From NCBI GenBank assembly GCA_020722085.1, contig DYLN01000018.1, forward strand, positions 1 through 39,948: a stretch of DNA of 39,948 nucleotides. Reading direction: 5' to 3'. Shown one piece after another: positions 7,537-15,892 of this stretch. The translations under genes were made by a program, and so were the position numbers. Below the pieces are notes generated by a model. The model had not been told where the DNA came from. It worked only from the letters and a program-made list of their open reading frames with translations, and made no database searches. How positions within the stretch are numbered: position 1 is the stretch's first letter; each line of letters opens with the position of its first letter. Origin of the DNA: Melioribacter roseus. Lineage in GTDB: Bacteria; Bacteroidota; Ignavibacteria; Ignavibacteriales; Melioribacteraceae.

Positions 7537-9018
7537 CTAATTAAAAACCACCTTCCCGATATCGCATTCAAGGCATTTATTTTTTGAACAGTAACCTCTG
7601 AAAAGTTCAATCATTCCCTGCGATATAACAGTTCTTTTTGCATCTTCTTTTAATCCGAGTGAGGATGCTACTTCAATTATCAAATTATTATCCGAGCGCT
7701 GGTTGAACAAATCGTATATCTTCAGCACTTTTTTTGAAAGAGCATTATTGCCGAAAATTTCGTAATAAACAGAAAAGAAAGGAAGAATTACATTTACAAT
7801 GATTTCGTCGGCTCTTGCAGCGCCGACAAAATATTTAATATCATTTTTAGCTTTTCGATCAAAAATATAGTGGCTATGCCAGTAACCTTCCGACTTAACA
7901 ATAAATAATGATCGTAAAGAATTTATAAGAACGTTCGGGTTTCTGATTTCATTAATTTTTTTGCTAAGCGTGCCGATTAAATTGTTATTTATTATTTCAT
8001 TCAATATTCTCGCACCTGCTGCAATTCTGATGGTTGGGAAATTTTGAGGTCTCAGCCTGAAAAAATGCCATTGAGTCTCGGATAAATATTCACCATCGTA
8101 TAAATGACTGAAAGCATTCCAGAGGAGATTTAATTTTTCCAAATATTCTATCGACTCTTTGTCTTTAACTGTCTGTATCTTAGGTGCAAGTCCTGCAATA
8201 TTAAACAAAACCGCTTCATATTTATTTACCAACACACCATCTTTTTCTATTTTCATTAAATAATCAATTTTAGCATGCTTAGCAAGTTCCATCATTATTG
8301 TTTTATTCTTTGAATATCCCAATGCTTCAAAAATCAATTCATACAATAATTGCTGCCAAATTTCTTTAATATTGAAATCGGAATGACTAAAATCTCTCTC
8401 ATGAAATTTAGCGGAAAGCTCGTAAGATATTACCGGCTCTTTGATTTTAAACTCACTAATAAATTTTAGTTCTTTTAGTCTGCTATAAATCTTCTTGCAT
8501 TTCTTGTTGAACCTTTGCATTCCGAGGTGTGAGAGAAATTTTTCTTTTTCTTCTTTTGAAACTATCTCGTTTAACTGATAACATTTCAGTCCGTGTTTCC
8601 CATCTACATGGTTTTCGTTCGGCTTTTGAGATAATTTTTCAACAATATCTTTCGGAAGAAATTCAATCATGCAGATAGTAGGAATTTTTCTTCCGTCACG
8701 TGAATAAACGTAAGGATGTTTGTTCTTGTTATTTAACGAGGCATGTAAGATTACTTTATTGTATTTACCGTCGATGTTATGTCCGTGCAGTTTCCAATCG
8801 GTGTAATCCGGGTCAATCTCAATATCGCCTACAAACGTCAGGTTGCCAATACGAATACGGGCATTCCGGTAATCGGGTCCGCCGTTGTCGTCGTTCCTAA
8901 CCCCTACATCCAGAACTTGAACATCTTCGCCTGCTACGGTGCGAAGTGCTTTGGTATAGATTTGCTTTTCCCAAATTTCATAGAGCTGAGTTTCGTAGAC
9001 TTTTGATGAAGGGTTCAT
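7537..9018 (-). CDS. DUF2851 family protein, function unknown
   Basis: This 493-residue protein has the hallmarks I associate with DUF2851, a family common in the Bacteroidota/Chlorobiota group. The N-terminal region contains LYEIWEKQIY, then a block with GGPDYRNARIRIG, GDIEIDPDYTDW, HGHNIDGKYN and KVILHAS. The spacing of the GPD and EI acidic residues resembles a PD-(D/E)XK nuclease core, but that is only my inference. A helical middle follows. The C-terminus ends in a cysteine cluster C-x4-C-x2-C (Cys477, Cys482, Cys485) that could bind metal. The ATG start follows GAGGG/AAGGG purine-rich sites. It is the last gene of the long nucleotide/elongasome run, 53 nt after pyrF, and is convergent with the BFN/UVR gene. 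No biochemical function is known to me. Confidence 0.85.
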   Translation of the reverse strand: MNPSSKVYETQLYEIWEKQIYTKALRTVAGEDVQVLDVGVRNDDNGGPDYRNARIRIGNLTFVGDIEIDPDYTDWKLHGHNIDGKYNKVILHASLNNKNKHPYVYSRDGRKIPTICMIEFLPKDIVEKLSQKPNENHVDGKHGLKCYQLNEIVSKEEKEKFLSHLGMQRFNKKCKKIYSRLKELKFISEFKIKEPVISYELSAKFHERDFSHSDFNIKEIWQQLLYELIFEALGYSKNKTIMMELAKHAKIDYLMKIEKDGVLVNKYEAVLFNIAGLAPKIQTVKDKESIEYLEKLNLLWNAFSHLYDGEYLSETQWHFFRLRPQNFPTIRIAAGARILNEIINNNLIGTLSKKINEIRNPNVLINSLRSLFIVKSEGYWHSHYIFDRKAKNDIKYFVGAARADEIIVNVILPFFSVYYEIFGNNALSKKVLKIYDLFNQRSDNNLIIEVASSLGLKEDAKRTVISQGMIELFRGYCSKNKCLECDIGKVVFN

Positions 9019-9071
9019 CCCTTACCCTCTTTTTACCGTATTTTGAATTTAGCACATTACAAATGAAAATG

Positions 9072-9890
9072 CTATAATTTTTGTTCAATAATTTGCCGGA
9101 TTTTCTCTGACTGGGATAAGATATAATTTCTTACCGCATATCCGAATTTAGGAGTACTGTTCAAATAGAGCAATGCCCTGCTTATATTTATAAGAAAGTT
9201 TTTCCTGTTATTTGAAATGAATTGTTTTGTTAGTTCTTCAAGATTGCCGCCTTGTGCTCCAACGCCGGGCAATAAAACCGGAAGGTCATCGAAAAGTAAA
9301 ATGTCTTTTTTTAATTCTTCAGAATTTGTTGCTCCATAAACGATGCCGCAGTTTTCTTCTGTATTCCACTCTTTAATTTTTTCTAAAACTTTTTGATACA
9401 GAAACTTCCCGTCCTCCAGTTTTGTTTTTTCAAAGTCTTCCGCACCTTTATTCGAAGTCAAAACCAAAATAAAGTTTAGTTTATCTTTATAGGCTAAAAA
9501 CGGTTGTATGGAATCAAAACCCATATACGGACTAAGAGTAACGGCATCAAATTTTAGTTCATCAAAAACAGCTTTTGCATACATTTGCGATGTATTACCG
9601 ATATCCCCTCTTTTCGCATCTGCAATTGCAAGTGTATCCGGTGGAATTAATTTTCTTGTTTGCGAAAGATATTCAAATCCTTTTGCGCCAAGTTTTTCAT
9701 AAAAGGCAAAATTTATTTTATATGCCGATGTAAATTCATACGTATTTTCTATTATTATTTTGTTGAATTCCAGAACAGGATCGGCAGACCTCAAAAGATG
9801 CCGGGGAATTTTAGCCGTGTCGGTATCAAGTCCAACACAGATATGAAGATTTTTGTCAATCTTATTTTTTAGTTTTTTCAGAGCTGTCAT
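9072..9890 (-). CDS. pyrF: Orotidine 5'-phosphate decarboxylase (type 2)
   Basis: This 272-residue enzyme catalyses the last step of UMP synthesis, decarboxylating OMP. The catalytic motif DAKRGDIGNT is intact, with its Lys flanked by the two Asp residues of the charge network, and the substrate contacts GLDTD near the N-terminus, SPYMGFDSIQPF and LLPGVGAQGG near the phosphate-binding loop are visible. The length of about 270 and the DAKRGDI form place it in the long subfamily found in mycobacteria, Myxococcus and many Bacteroidota rather than the 240-residue E. coli type. Its ATG lies 29 nt inside the end of dcd, so translation is probably coupled. It is followed by the DUF2851 gene. Confidence 0.95.
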   Translation of the reverse strand: MTALKKLKNKIDKNLHICVGLDTDTAKIPRHLLRSADPVLEFNKIIIENTYEFTSAYKINFAFYEKLGAKGFEYLSQTRKLIPPDTLAIADAKRGDIGNTSQMYAKAVFDELKFDAVTLSPYMGFDSIQPFLAYKDKLNFILVLTSNKGAEDFEKTKLEDGKFLYQKVLEKIKEWNTEENCGIVYGATNSEELKKDILLFDDLPVLLPGVGAQGGNLEELTKQFISNNRKNFLINISRALLYLNSTPKFGYAVRNYILSQSEKIRQIIEQKL

Positions 9891-10428
9891 TTTTATTAAA
9901 ATTTTTGAACATCATTGATTCAACAGGGTATTTTGTACGTTCGGTATACTTTGCTGTTTTTTTTGAATTGTATGGTGTAGCAATTTCACCGTCAACATTA
10001 AAATAAATTATTTGCCCTATCGGCATCCCTGCATATATTTTTACCGGTTGTTTGACACTTATTTCAAGAGTCCATGTATTGCAAAAACCAGCATCGCCTT
10101 TTCCAGCAGTAGAGTGAATATCTATACCAAGCCGTCCAACACTAGATTTCCCTTCAAGAAAAGGAACATAATTTCTTGTTTCTGTATATTCTTCGGTAAC
10201 TCCAAGATAAAGTTTAGACGGGAATAATATAAAACCGTTTTCGGGAATTTCGAGAAGTTTAATTTTATTGTGTGCCTTTGCATCAAGAATTTCATCTTCG
10301 TAAATGCCAAGCCATTTGCCGAGATGAACATCGTAGCTGTTGGTGCCCAAATTATTGATGTTAAACGGTTCGATTAAAATATTGCCGTTGTTAATTTCTT
10401 CTAAAATTTTTTTATCAGAAAGTATCAC
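9862..10428 (-). CDS. dcd: dCTP deaminase (possibly bifunctional dCTP deaminase/dUTPase)
   Basis: This 188-residue member of the dUTPase superfamily deaminates dCTP to dUTP to feed dTMP synthesis. The core FLEGKSSVGRLG (about 90-101) is followed by HSTAGKGDAGF and TLEISV, where Glu122 is the expected catalytic base, and then AGMPIGQIIYF. The frame stays open to a TTG at 10485, but that would run back into rodA. The GTG at 10428 is chosen because AAGGTG sits just upstream, at the rodA stop, and because it gives the usual family length and an N-terminus beginning MILSDKKI. It has TAG where the E. coli enzyme has TAH, resembling the bifunctional Mycobacterium and Methanocaldococcus enzymes that also hydrolyse dUTP. 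It lies 10 nt after rodA and overlaps pyrF by 29 nt. Confidence 0.9.
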   Translation of the reverse strand: MILSDKKILEEINNGNILIEPFNINNLGTNSYDVHLGKWLGIYEDEILDAKAHNKIKLLEIPENGFILFPSKLYLGVTEEYTETRNYVPFLEGKSSVGRLGIDIHSTAGKGDAGFCNTWTLEISVKQPVKIYAGMPIGQIIYFNVDGEIATPYNSKKTAKYTERTKYPVESMMFKNFNKNDSSEKTKK

Positions 10429-10438
10429 CAGTATCACC

Positions 10439-11668
10439 TTATGTGTGCATTTTTCGGTTACGATAAATATTAAGGACAATTCCAATTAATATCATATTTG
10501 TCATTAACGAACTTCCGCCGTAACTGAGAAAAGGAAGCGGCAAACCAATTACGGGTGTGACGCCTACATTCATTCCAATGTTGATTGCAAAATGAGCAAA
10601 AAACATGGAAAGTGCTCCGATAATAATTAAAGCGTGATATTTATCTTTTGCGATCGAAGCTAATTTTAATAATCTCAAAAATAATATAAGAAACAAAGCT
10701 ATCACAAAAACGCTGCCAATAAACCCGAACTCCTCACCGATTACACAGTAAATAAAGTCAGTCCACTGTTCGGGAATGAATCGCAACTGTGTTTGATTTC
10801 CTTGAAGATATCCTTTTCCAAAAATTCCGCCGGAGCCGATAGCTACCTTTGCCTGAAGTGCGTTGTAGCCTGCACCGAGCGGATCTGCATTTGGATTAAG
10901 AAAAGTTTCCAATCTTTTCTGCTGATGCGGTTTTAGAATTTTATATATATAATCGAAAAAAAAACCGGAAGCCAGATTCATAATAAATATAGTCACGCTG
11001 TTGAACATGTCTCTTTTAAAGAATATCAAACAAGCAAAGACAAAGATTAACGAAACAATAAACGAAACAGTTCCAAACAGCGATGCAAAAACAACAATGC
11101 CGGGTGATAAAACAACAAAGATTGCAAATAAACTTATACCGCCCCAAAACAAAATTGATATCGTGATTATTACAAACACTATTGCAGTACCAAGATCGGG
11201 TTCGAGTAAAATTAAGACTACGGGGAGAAATCCAATCACCAGGGCAATGCCTATGTCCTTAATATTGTTAATATCTTCTTTTTTATCGGTAAGCCATCTG
11301 GACATTAAAAAAATAACTCCTATTTTAGCAAACTCGCTGGGCTGAAATCCCAATGGTCCAATATTAAGCCAGCTTTTAGCACCGTAAACAGACCTTCCCA
11401 TTGCAAGAACAAGTACAAGAAAAAATATCGAAAGCAGATAAGCCGGAAGAGCAATCCCTTTTAAGCTGTTAGACGGAAGAAAATAAATTATAAAAAGAAT
11501 TATCAATGAAACAACAGCAGAAAACAACTGTTTCTGAAAATTACCTGAAGCAAACGGCTGATTATATGTTGCACTGAATATTGCAACCAGTCCAAGAATA
11601 ATAAGCAAAACAGACGGGATGAAAATCGCTAAGTCAAATTTATCCTGTAGTTTATAACTAATTTGCAA
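10439..11668 (-). CDS. rodA: Rod shape-determining protein RodA (SEDS glycosyltransferase)
   Basis: This 409-residue polytopic inner-membrane protein of the SEDS family polymerises lipid II into glycan strands for lateral wall growth together with PBP2. About ten membrane helices are visible. Conserved landmarks include [28 protein letters not shown] with the essential Asp-containing loop, [22 protein letters not shown] and GEEFGFIGS, followed by [13 protein letters not shown]. The start is unusual: the only in-frame initiator is TTG at 11668, preceded eight bases upstream by AAGGAA just beyond the mrdA stop. The gene follows mrdA by 16 nt and precedes dcd by 10 nt. The family length is normal, so no truncation is suspected. 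Confidence 0.96.
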   Translation of the reverse strand: MQISYKLQDKFDLAIFIPSVLLIILGLVAIFSATYNQPFASGNFQKQLFSAVVSLIILFIIYFLPSNSLKGIALPAYLLSIFFLVLVLAMGRSVYGAKSWLNIGPLGFQPSEFAKIGVIFLMSRWLTDKKEDINNIKDIGIALVIGFLPVVLILLEPDLGTAIVFVIITISILFWGGISLFAIFVVLSPGIVVFASLFGTVSFIVSLIFVFACLIFFKRDMFNSVTIFIMNLASGFFFDYIYKILKPHQQKRLETFLNPNADPLGAGYNALQAKVAIGSGGIFGKGYLQGNQTQLRFIPEQWTDFIYCVIGEEFGFIGSVFVIALFLILFLRLLKLASIAKDKYHALIIIGALSMFFAHFAINIGMNVGVTPVIGLPLPFLSYGGSSLMTNMILIGIVLNIYRNRKMHT

Positions 11669-11684
11669 ATGAAAATTTCCTTAC

Positions 11685-13511
11685 TTATTGTTTTTGGGAT
11701 TTAGAAACTAAATTAGTTAATAAATCTTTTGTAATCCCTTTTTCCTTATTTTCTGTTGTATCTTTTTCAAGATAAGCTTTGATCACATCTCTTGCAATCG
11801 GTGCTGCAGCAGTACTTCCAAAGCCGGCATTTTCTACAACAACGGCAATTGCAATCTTGGGATTTTCAAAAGGAGCAAATCCAAGAAATATCGCATGATC
11901 CTCTCCGTGTGGATTTTGAGCAGTTCCCGTTTTACCTGCTATAGCAATTCCGGGCAGCCTTATATTAGTCGCTGTGCCAGCGCCGTTTACAACTTCATAC
12001 ATTCCCTGCCTTACTATATCGAAAGTTTTTTTGCTGATACCAACATCAAAATATTTTGGTTTAACCGGAATAAATTCATGAGTAACGCTTTTAATAAAAC
12101 CTTTTAAAAAATGCGGCTTAGCAACTTTGCCATACGCTGCAAATATTGCTGCATACTGAGCAAGTTGAATTGGTGTAACACTTAACTCACCCTGCCCAAT
12201 TCCGAGGCTAAGCAGAATTCCTTTAGGAAAACGATCTTTGCCGAATATTCGGTCGTAATACTGCTGGTCAGGCACTAATCCCTTTGTCTCTTCACTAATA
12301 TCGACACCGGTTTTTTGTCCGAGTCCAAATCTGCGTGAATACTCCGACCATTTTTTCAATCCCAATCTTAAAATGACCTGATAGAAAAAAGTATTGCATG
12401 ATTTTTCAATGGCAGTAACAACATTAACTGTGCCGTGAACATGAAGACACTTGAAAAATCTATCTCCAAACTGCAAACCGCCGCGGCAGGTAACCATAAA
12501 ATCGGGTGTTATTACCCCCTCTTCCAAAGCAGCAGTCGCAGCTAAGAGTTTATAAGTTGAACCGGGAGAATAGATAGACATGGTAGCTCTATTGAAGAGA
12601 GGTTTATTAGGATCATTATTCAATTGATTCCAGACCTCAGATGTTGTAACCGTAGCAAAATCCGACAGGTTAAATTGCGGCGCACTTACAAATGCTAAAA
12701 TTTCACCAGTGGACGGTTCAATAGCTACAACAGCGCCGCGTTTTCCTTCAAAATCTTTTTCAGCTACCATCTGTGCATCTTTATCAATCGTCAGCAGAAG
12801 ATCATATCCTTTGACCGCACTTTTATCTTCATTACCATTGTTATATTTTCCTATAGTTTTCTGCTGAGCATCAACAACAACATATTTAATCCCTTTAACG
12901 CCCTTCAACTGTTCTTCATAAGTTTTCTCCAGTCCGCTGTAACCAATATTATCCCCCATGTCATATTCATTCTTTTTCATCTTTAACTGTTCTGCACCGA
13001 TTTCTTTTGTGTAACCGAACATGTGCGAACCATTAACGCCGAAGGAATAGTCTCTTTGAGTTTCTATAACATAGTCGACACCGGGCAAATTTGATGCGTT
13101 TTCTTCATACCATGCAATAGTTTTAAAATTAGCATCTTTCTTAATTTTAATCGGAATGTACTTAGAATAACCGCTGTTTTCTTTCAGCAGTTTTGAAATA
13201 AATCCCGGCTCAGCACCGATTATCTGTTCAATATATTTATTCAGTCTTTGATCGTAATCGGCAGGAGTAATTCGAAGCGTAAATGACGGTTTATTTCCTA
13301 CAAGTACTTTATGATTCCTGTCGAAAAAGATTCCGCGTGGAGCGGTTTGATTTATTGGTTTAATGCTGTTTTCTTCAGACTTAATTGTGTATTGAGGATT
13401 TTCCAGTATTTGCATACTAAATAACTGCAGCATAAGTACAGCAGAAAAACCAATTACAACGAAGGCAAGTATATTCTTTCTGACAGCAGATCCAAATAAT
13501 GAATCGTTCAT
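11685..13511 (-). CDS. mrdA: Penicillin-binding protein 2 (class B transpeptidase of the elongasome)
   Basis: This 608-residue bitopic membrane protein crosslinks peptidoglycan during cell elongation. A single N-terminal anchor (about residues 13-33) is followed by the pedestal/dimerisation region starting PRGIFFDRN. The transpeptidase domain has all three active-site motifs: SPGSTYKLL with nucleophile Ser in the S-x-x-K box, SCN in EKSCNTFF, and KTG in AGKTGTAQNPHGEDHA. The ATG overlaps the mreD stop (ATGA), which implies translational coupling. It is followed by rodA, giving the conserved mreBCD-mrdA-rodA order. The C-terminal tail of about 40 residues after the catalytic domain is Lys-rich and probably disordered. 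Confidence 0.96.
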   Translation of the reverse strand: MNDSLFGSAVRKNILAFVVIGFSAVLMLQLFSMQILENPQYTIKSEENSIKPINQTAPRGIFFDRNHKVLVGNKPSFTLRITPADYDQRLNKYIEQIIGAEPGFISKLLKENSGYSKYIPIKIKKDANFKTIAWYEENASNLPGVDYVIETQRDYSFGVNGSHMFGYTKEIGAEQLKMKKNEYDMGDNIGYSGLEKTYEEQLKGVKGIKYVVVDAQQKTIGKYNNGNEDKSAVKGYDLLLTIDKDAQMVAEKDFEGKRGAVVAIEPSTGEILAFVSAPQFNLSDFATVTTSEVWNQLNNDPNKPLFNRATMSIYSPGSTYKLLAATAALEEGVITPDFMVTCRGGLQFGDRFFKCLHVHGTVNVVTAIEKSCNTFFYQVILRLGLKKWSEYSRRFGLGQKTGVDISEETKGLVPDQQYYDRIFGKDRFPKGILLSLGIGQGELSVTPIQLAQYAAIFAAYGKVAKPHFLKGFIKSVTHEFIPVKPKYFDVGISKKTFDIVRQGMYEVVNGAGTATNIRLPGIAIAGKTGTAQNPHGEDHAIFLGFAPFENPKIAIAVVVENAGFGSTAAAPIARDVIKAYLEKDTTENKEKGITKDLLTNLVSKSQKQ

Positions 13512-13993
13512 AAATTACTTCCGGGTTTTAATATAAGAACAGGAACACAGAAAATTACCGTGTACACTGCTGGAAGAAGTCCCGTATTCAAAAATAAGAA
13601 AAAGAAGCCAAGTTCCTGAATTCTCGTAGAAACGGCAGAGTAAATAAAACAATTAATTACAGCACCAATAAAAACAATTCCGGCAAAAATAAAAGTAGAA
13701 GTATTTTGTTCTATTTTATTTTCATTCGAGAAATAACCACACAGGAAAGCAGAAATTGTAAAAGTAAACATCGAAGCGCCCAATAAACCGCCGGATGCTA
13801 AATCGAAAATTAATCCGGCAGTAAATCCGAAAAAAGTCCCGAATAATTGACCGTAAACAAGAGTATAATATATTATGGTGATAAGCGGAAGATTAGGTAT
13901 AATACCATCAACAGAAATTAAAGGAACAAAAGTAAATTGAAGGATAGTCAGTATAACAACATATAAAATCGGTTTTAAGAATTTTCTGTACAT
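13508..13993 (-). CDS. mreD: Rod shape-determining protein MreD
   Basis: This 161-residue, highly hydrophobic protein has five to six predicted membrane helices, in keeping with MreD, the membrane partner of MreC in the elongasome. It is recognised from the position between mreC and mrdA, its size and the pattern LPLITIIYYTLVYGQLFGTF followed by GLIFDLASGGLLGASMF, which resembles the G..F...AG...D...G..LG segment of the family. Sequence conservation in MreD is low, so synteny carries much of the weight. The start ATG overlaps the mreC stop in TAATG, and its own stop overlaps the mrdA start in ATGA. Both junctions point to tightly coupled translation. Confidence 0.9.
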   Translation of the reverse strand: MYRKFLKPILYVVILTILQFTFVPLISVDGIIPNLPLITIIYYTLVYGQLFGTFFGFTAGLIFDLASGGLLGASMFTFTISAFLCGYFSNENKIEQNTSTFIFAGIVFIGAVINCFIYSAVSTRIQELGFFFLFLNTGLLPAVYTVIFCVPVLILKPGSNL

Positions 13994-14826
13994 TATTTAC
14001 GTTTATGAAATTTTTCCTGTAGTTCTATTATTTGTTTGCTGGGTTGTATTTTAACTATAAAAAGATTTTTTATAGATTTAATATCTACAAACGGTTTTAC
14101 GGTAAGATTATGAAGAAGTCCTAAAACATTGGATTGTTTCTTGCCTATAATGCCAACCGGAATAGCAGGCGGAAACAAAGTGCTGAAATCCGACGTTTCA
14201 ATTCTATCTCCTTCTTCAACATCGTATGTAGTAGGAATGTCCTTAATAACCAATTGTCTGCCGTCCCACGACATAATTCCTTCCACATTATTTTTTTGAA
14301 TTGTTACGGCAATGCTCAGGTTGCTGTTTTCAATAGTTCTTATTGAACAAAAATTTTCGCTCACATCGGATACAATTCCTACAAGTCCTTTATCGGTAAT
14401 TGCAGGCATTCCAAATCTCACACCGTCTGAATAGCCTTTATTCAGGATATAAATCCCCTGCACTTTAGAAACCATTTTAGAAATAACAGATGCGGGCAAC
14501 AGCTTAAAGCTTGAGGTGTCCCTAAACGAAAGCATATTTCTAAGTTCTTCATTTTCCAGTCCGTATTTTCTCAGCAAATTAACTTCGAGAATTAGCCGGG
14601 CATTTTCTTTTTTCAATCTTTCAATTTCAGAATCGTCAATGAAAAAGTCTTTTAAAGAGCTTACTGCAGAGTTAAGGAACGCAAAATTTCCCAGAGCAAA
14701 GGTTTTTATTTTTTTTATTTGCGGTTTTTCGTTGCCGGTAAGAAGATAAAGACTAAAGATAGAGAGAACAATTAGGGCAATGTATTCCTTAAAATCATAA
14801 AAAAATTTACTGACAAAGTTTCTCAT
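13993..14826 (-). CDS. mreC: Rod shape-determining protein MreC
   Basis: This 277-residue protein is anchored by one N-terminal membrane helix (about residues 12-32) and has a periplasmic coiled coil around residues 63-100, followed by the two beta-rich domains typical of MreC. Recognisable segments include ELRNMLSFRDTS, NKGYSDGVRFGMPAITDKGLVGIVSDV and the VEEGDRIETSDFSTLFPPAIPVGIIG turn. MreC activates PBP2-RodA and links them to MreB. The ATG at 14826 overlaps the mreB stop as TGATG; a TTG three bases upstream is possible but less likely. The downstream junction with mreD is TAATG. The short Lys-rich C-terminus is not family-specific. Confidence 0.94.
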   Translation of the reverse strand: MRNFVSKFFYDFKEYIALIVLSIFSLYLLTGNEKPQIKKIKTFALGNFAFLNSAVSSLKDFFIDDSEIERLKKENARLILEVNLLRKYGLENEELRNMLSFRDTSSFKLLPASVISKMVSKVQGIYILNKGYSDGVRFGMPAITDKGLVGIVSDVSENFCSIRTIENSNLSIAVTIQKNNVEGIMSWDGRQLVIKDIPTTYDVEEGDRIETSDFSTLFPPAIPVGIIGKKQSNVLGLLHNLTVKPFVDIKSIKNLFIVKIQPSKQIIELQEKFHKRK

Positions 14827-15851
14827 CAATATGTTCTTTTGCGAATAAATACTCTAGAATATTTATTCAGATTTTCCAGTGCCTTGCCTGCTCCGCGAAC
14901 CACAGCCGTCAGAGGATCTTCCGATATGTGCACCGGTAAATTTGTTTCCATTCTTATTCTTTCATCCAAACCTTTCAATAATGCACCTCCGCCTGAAAGT
15001 ATAACCCCCCGGTCCAAAATATCTGCAGAGAGTTCAGGCGGGGTCCTTTCGAGTGTCTGTTTAAGGGCATCAATTATCTGTGAAATATTTTCATTCAGTG
15101 CATCTCTAATTTCTACAGAGCTTACTTCGGATGTTTTAGGTACGCCGCCAACAAGGTCCCTGCCTTTAACCTGAATTGTTATTTCTTCTTTCAGCGGAAC
15201 AGCCGAACCAACTTCACATTTAATGGCTTCTGCAGTACGTTCGCCGATAAGTAAGTTATAGTTTTTCTTAAAGAACTGCATTATTGCATTATTCATCTCA
15301 TCGCCTGCGATGCGGATGGACTCTTCATTTACAATACCGGCAAGAGCGATTACAGCAATTTCTGTTGTGCCGCCGCCGATATCAACAATCATATTACCTA
15401 CTGGTGCTTCAACATCAAGCCCTACACCTATTGCTGCAGCCATAGGTTCAGCAATTAAATGGACTTCTTTAGCACCTGCATGTTCGGCGGCATCACGCAC
15501 GGCTCTTTTTTCAACTTCCGTTACTCCGCTGGGAACAGCAATAACAATTCTTTTACTGGAAAATGTATTAGGAGTTACTTTTTTAATAAAAGCTCTTATC
15601 ATACCTTCGGCAATTTCAAAATCTGCAATCACCCCGTCTCGCATAGGTCTTGTTACCCTAATATCCCTATGCTCTCTGCCCTGCATCTCTTTAGCTTTAT
15701 TGCCAAGTTCAATTATTTTTTTTGAATTCCTGTCGAAAGCAACAATCGAAGGTTCATTCAAAACAATTCCTTTGCCTTTAATATATATTAAGGTATTAGC
15801 TGTACCAAGGTCAATTGCAATATCGGTAGAAAAAAAATCAAAAATTCCCAT
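14826..15851 (-). CDS. mreB: Rod shape-determining actin homologue MreB
   Basis: This 341-residue bacterial actin forms membrane-associated filaments that guide cell-wall synthesis. Diagnostic segments are DIAIDLGTANTLIYIKGKGIV at the N-terminus, VIAVPSGVTEVEKRAV, AEPMAAAIGVGL, the phosphate-2 loop DIGGGTTEIAVIAL, and ILSGGGALLKGLDERI near the C-terminus. The N-terminal MGIFDFFSTD could act as a membrane-inserting end. Length is normal. The start is ATG with GGAGG four bases upstream, a stronger ribosome site than most neighbours have, which fits the high dosage MreB needs. It follows purH by 41 nt and starts the uninterrupted mreB-mreC-mreD-mrdA-rodA set. Confidence 0.97.
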   Translation of the reverse strand: MGIFDFFSTDIAIDLGTANTLIYIKGKGIVLNEPSIVAFDRNSKKIIELGNKAKEMQGREHRDIRVTRPMRDGVIADFEIAEGMIRAFIKKVTPNTFSSKRIVIAVPSGVTEVEKRAVRDAAEHAGAKEVHLIAEPMAAAIGVGLDVEAPVGNMIVDIGGGTTEIAVIALAGIVNEESIRIAGDEMNNAIMQFFKKNYNLLIGERTAEAIKCEVGSAVPLKEEITIQVKGRDLVGGVPKTSEVSSVEIRDALNENISQIIDALKQTLERTPPELSADILDRGVILSGGGALLKGLDERIRMETNLPVHISEDPLTAVVRGAGKALENLNKYSRVFIRKRTY

Positions 15852-15892
15852 ATATCCTCCGCATTACGACAGATATTTTCTGCGTAATATGG

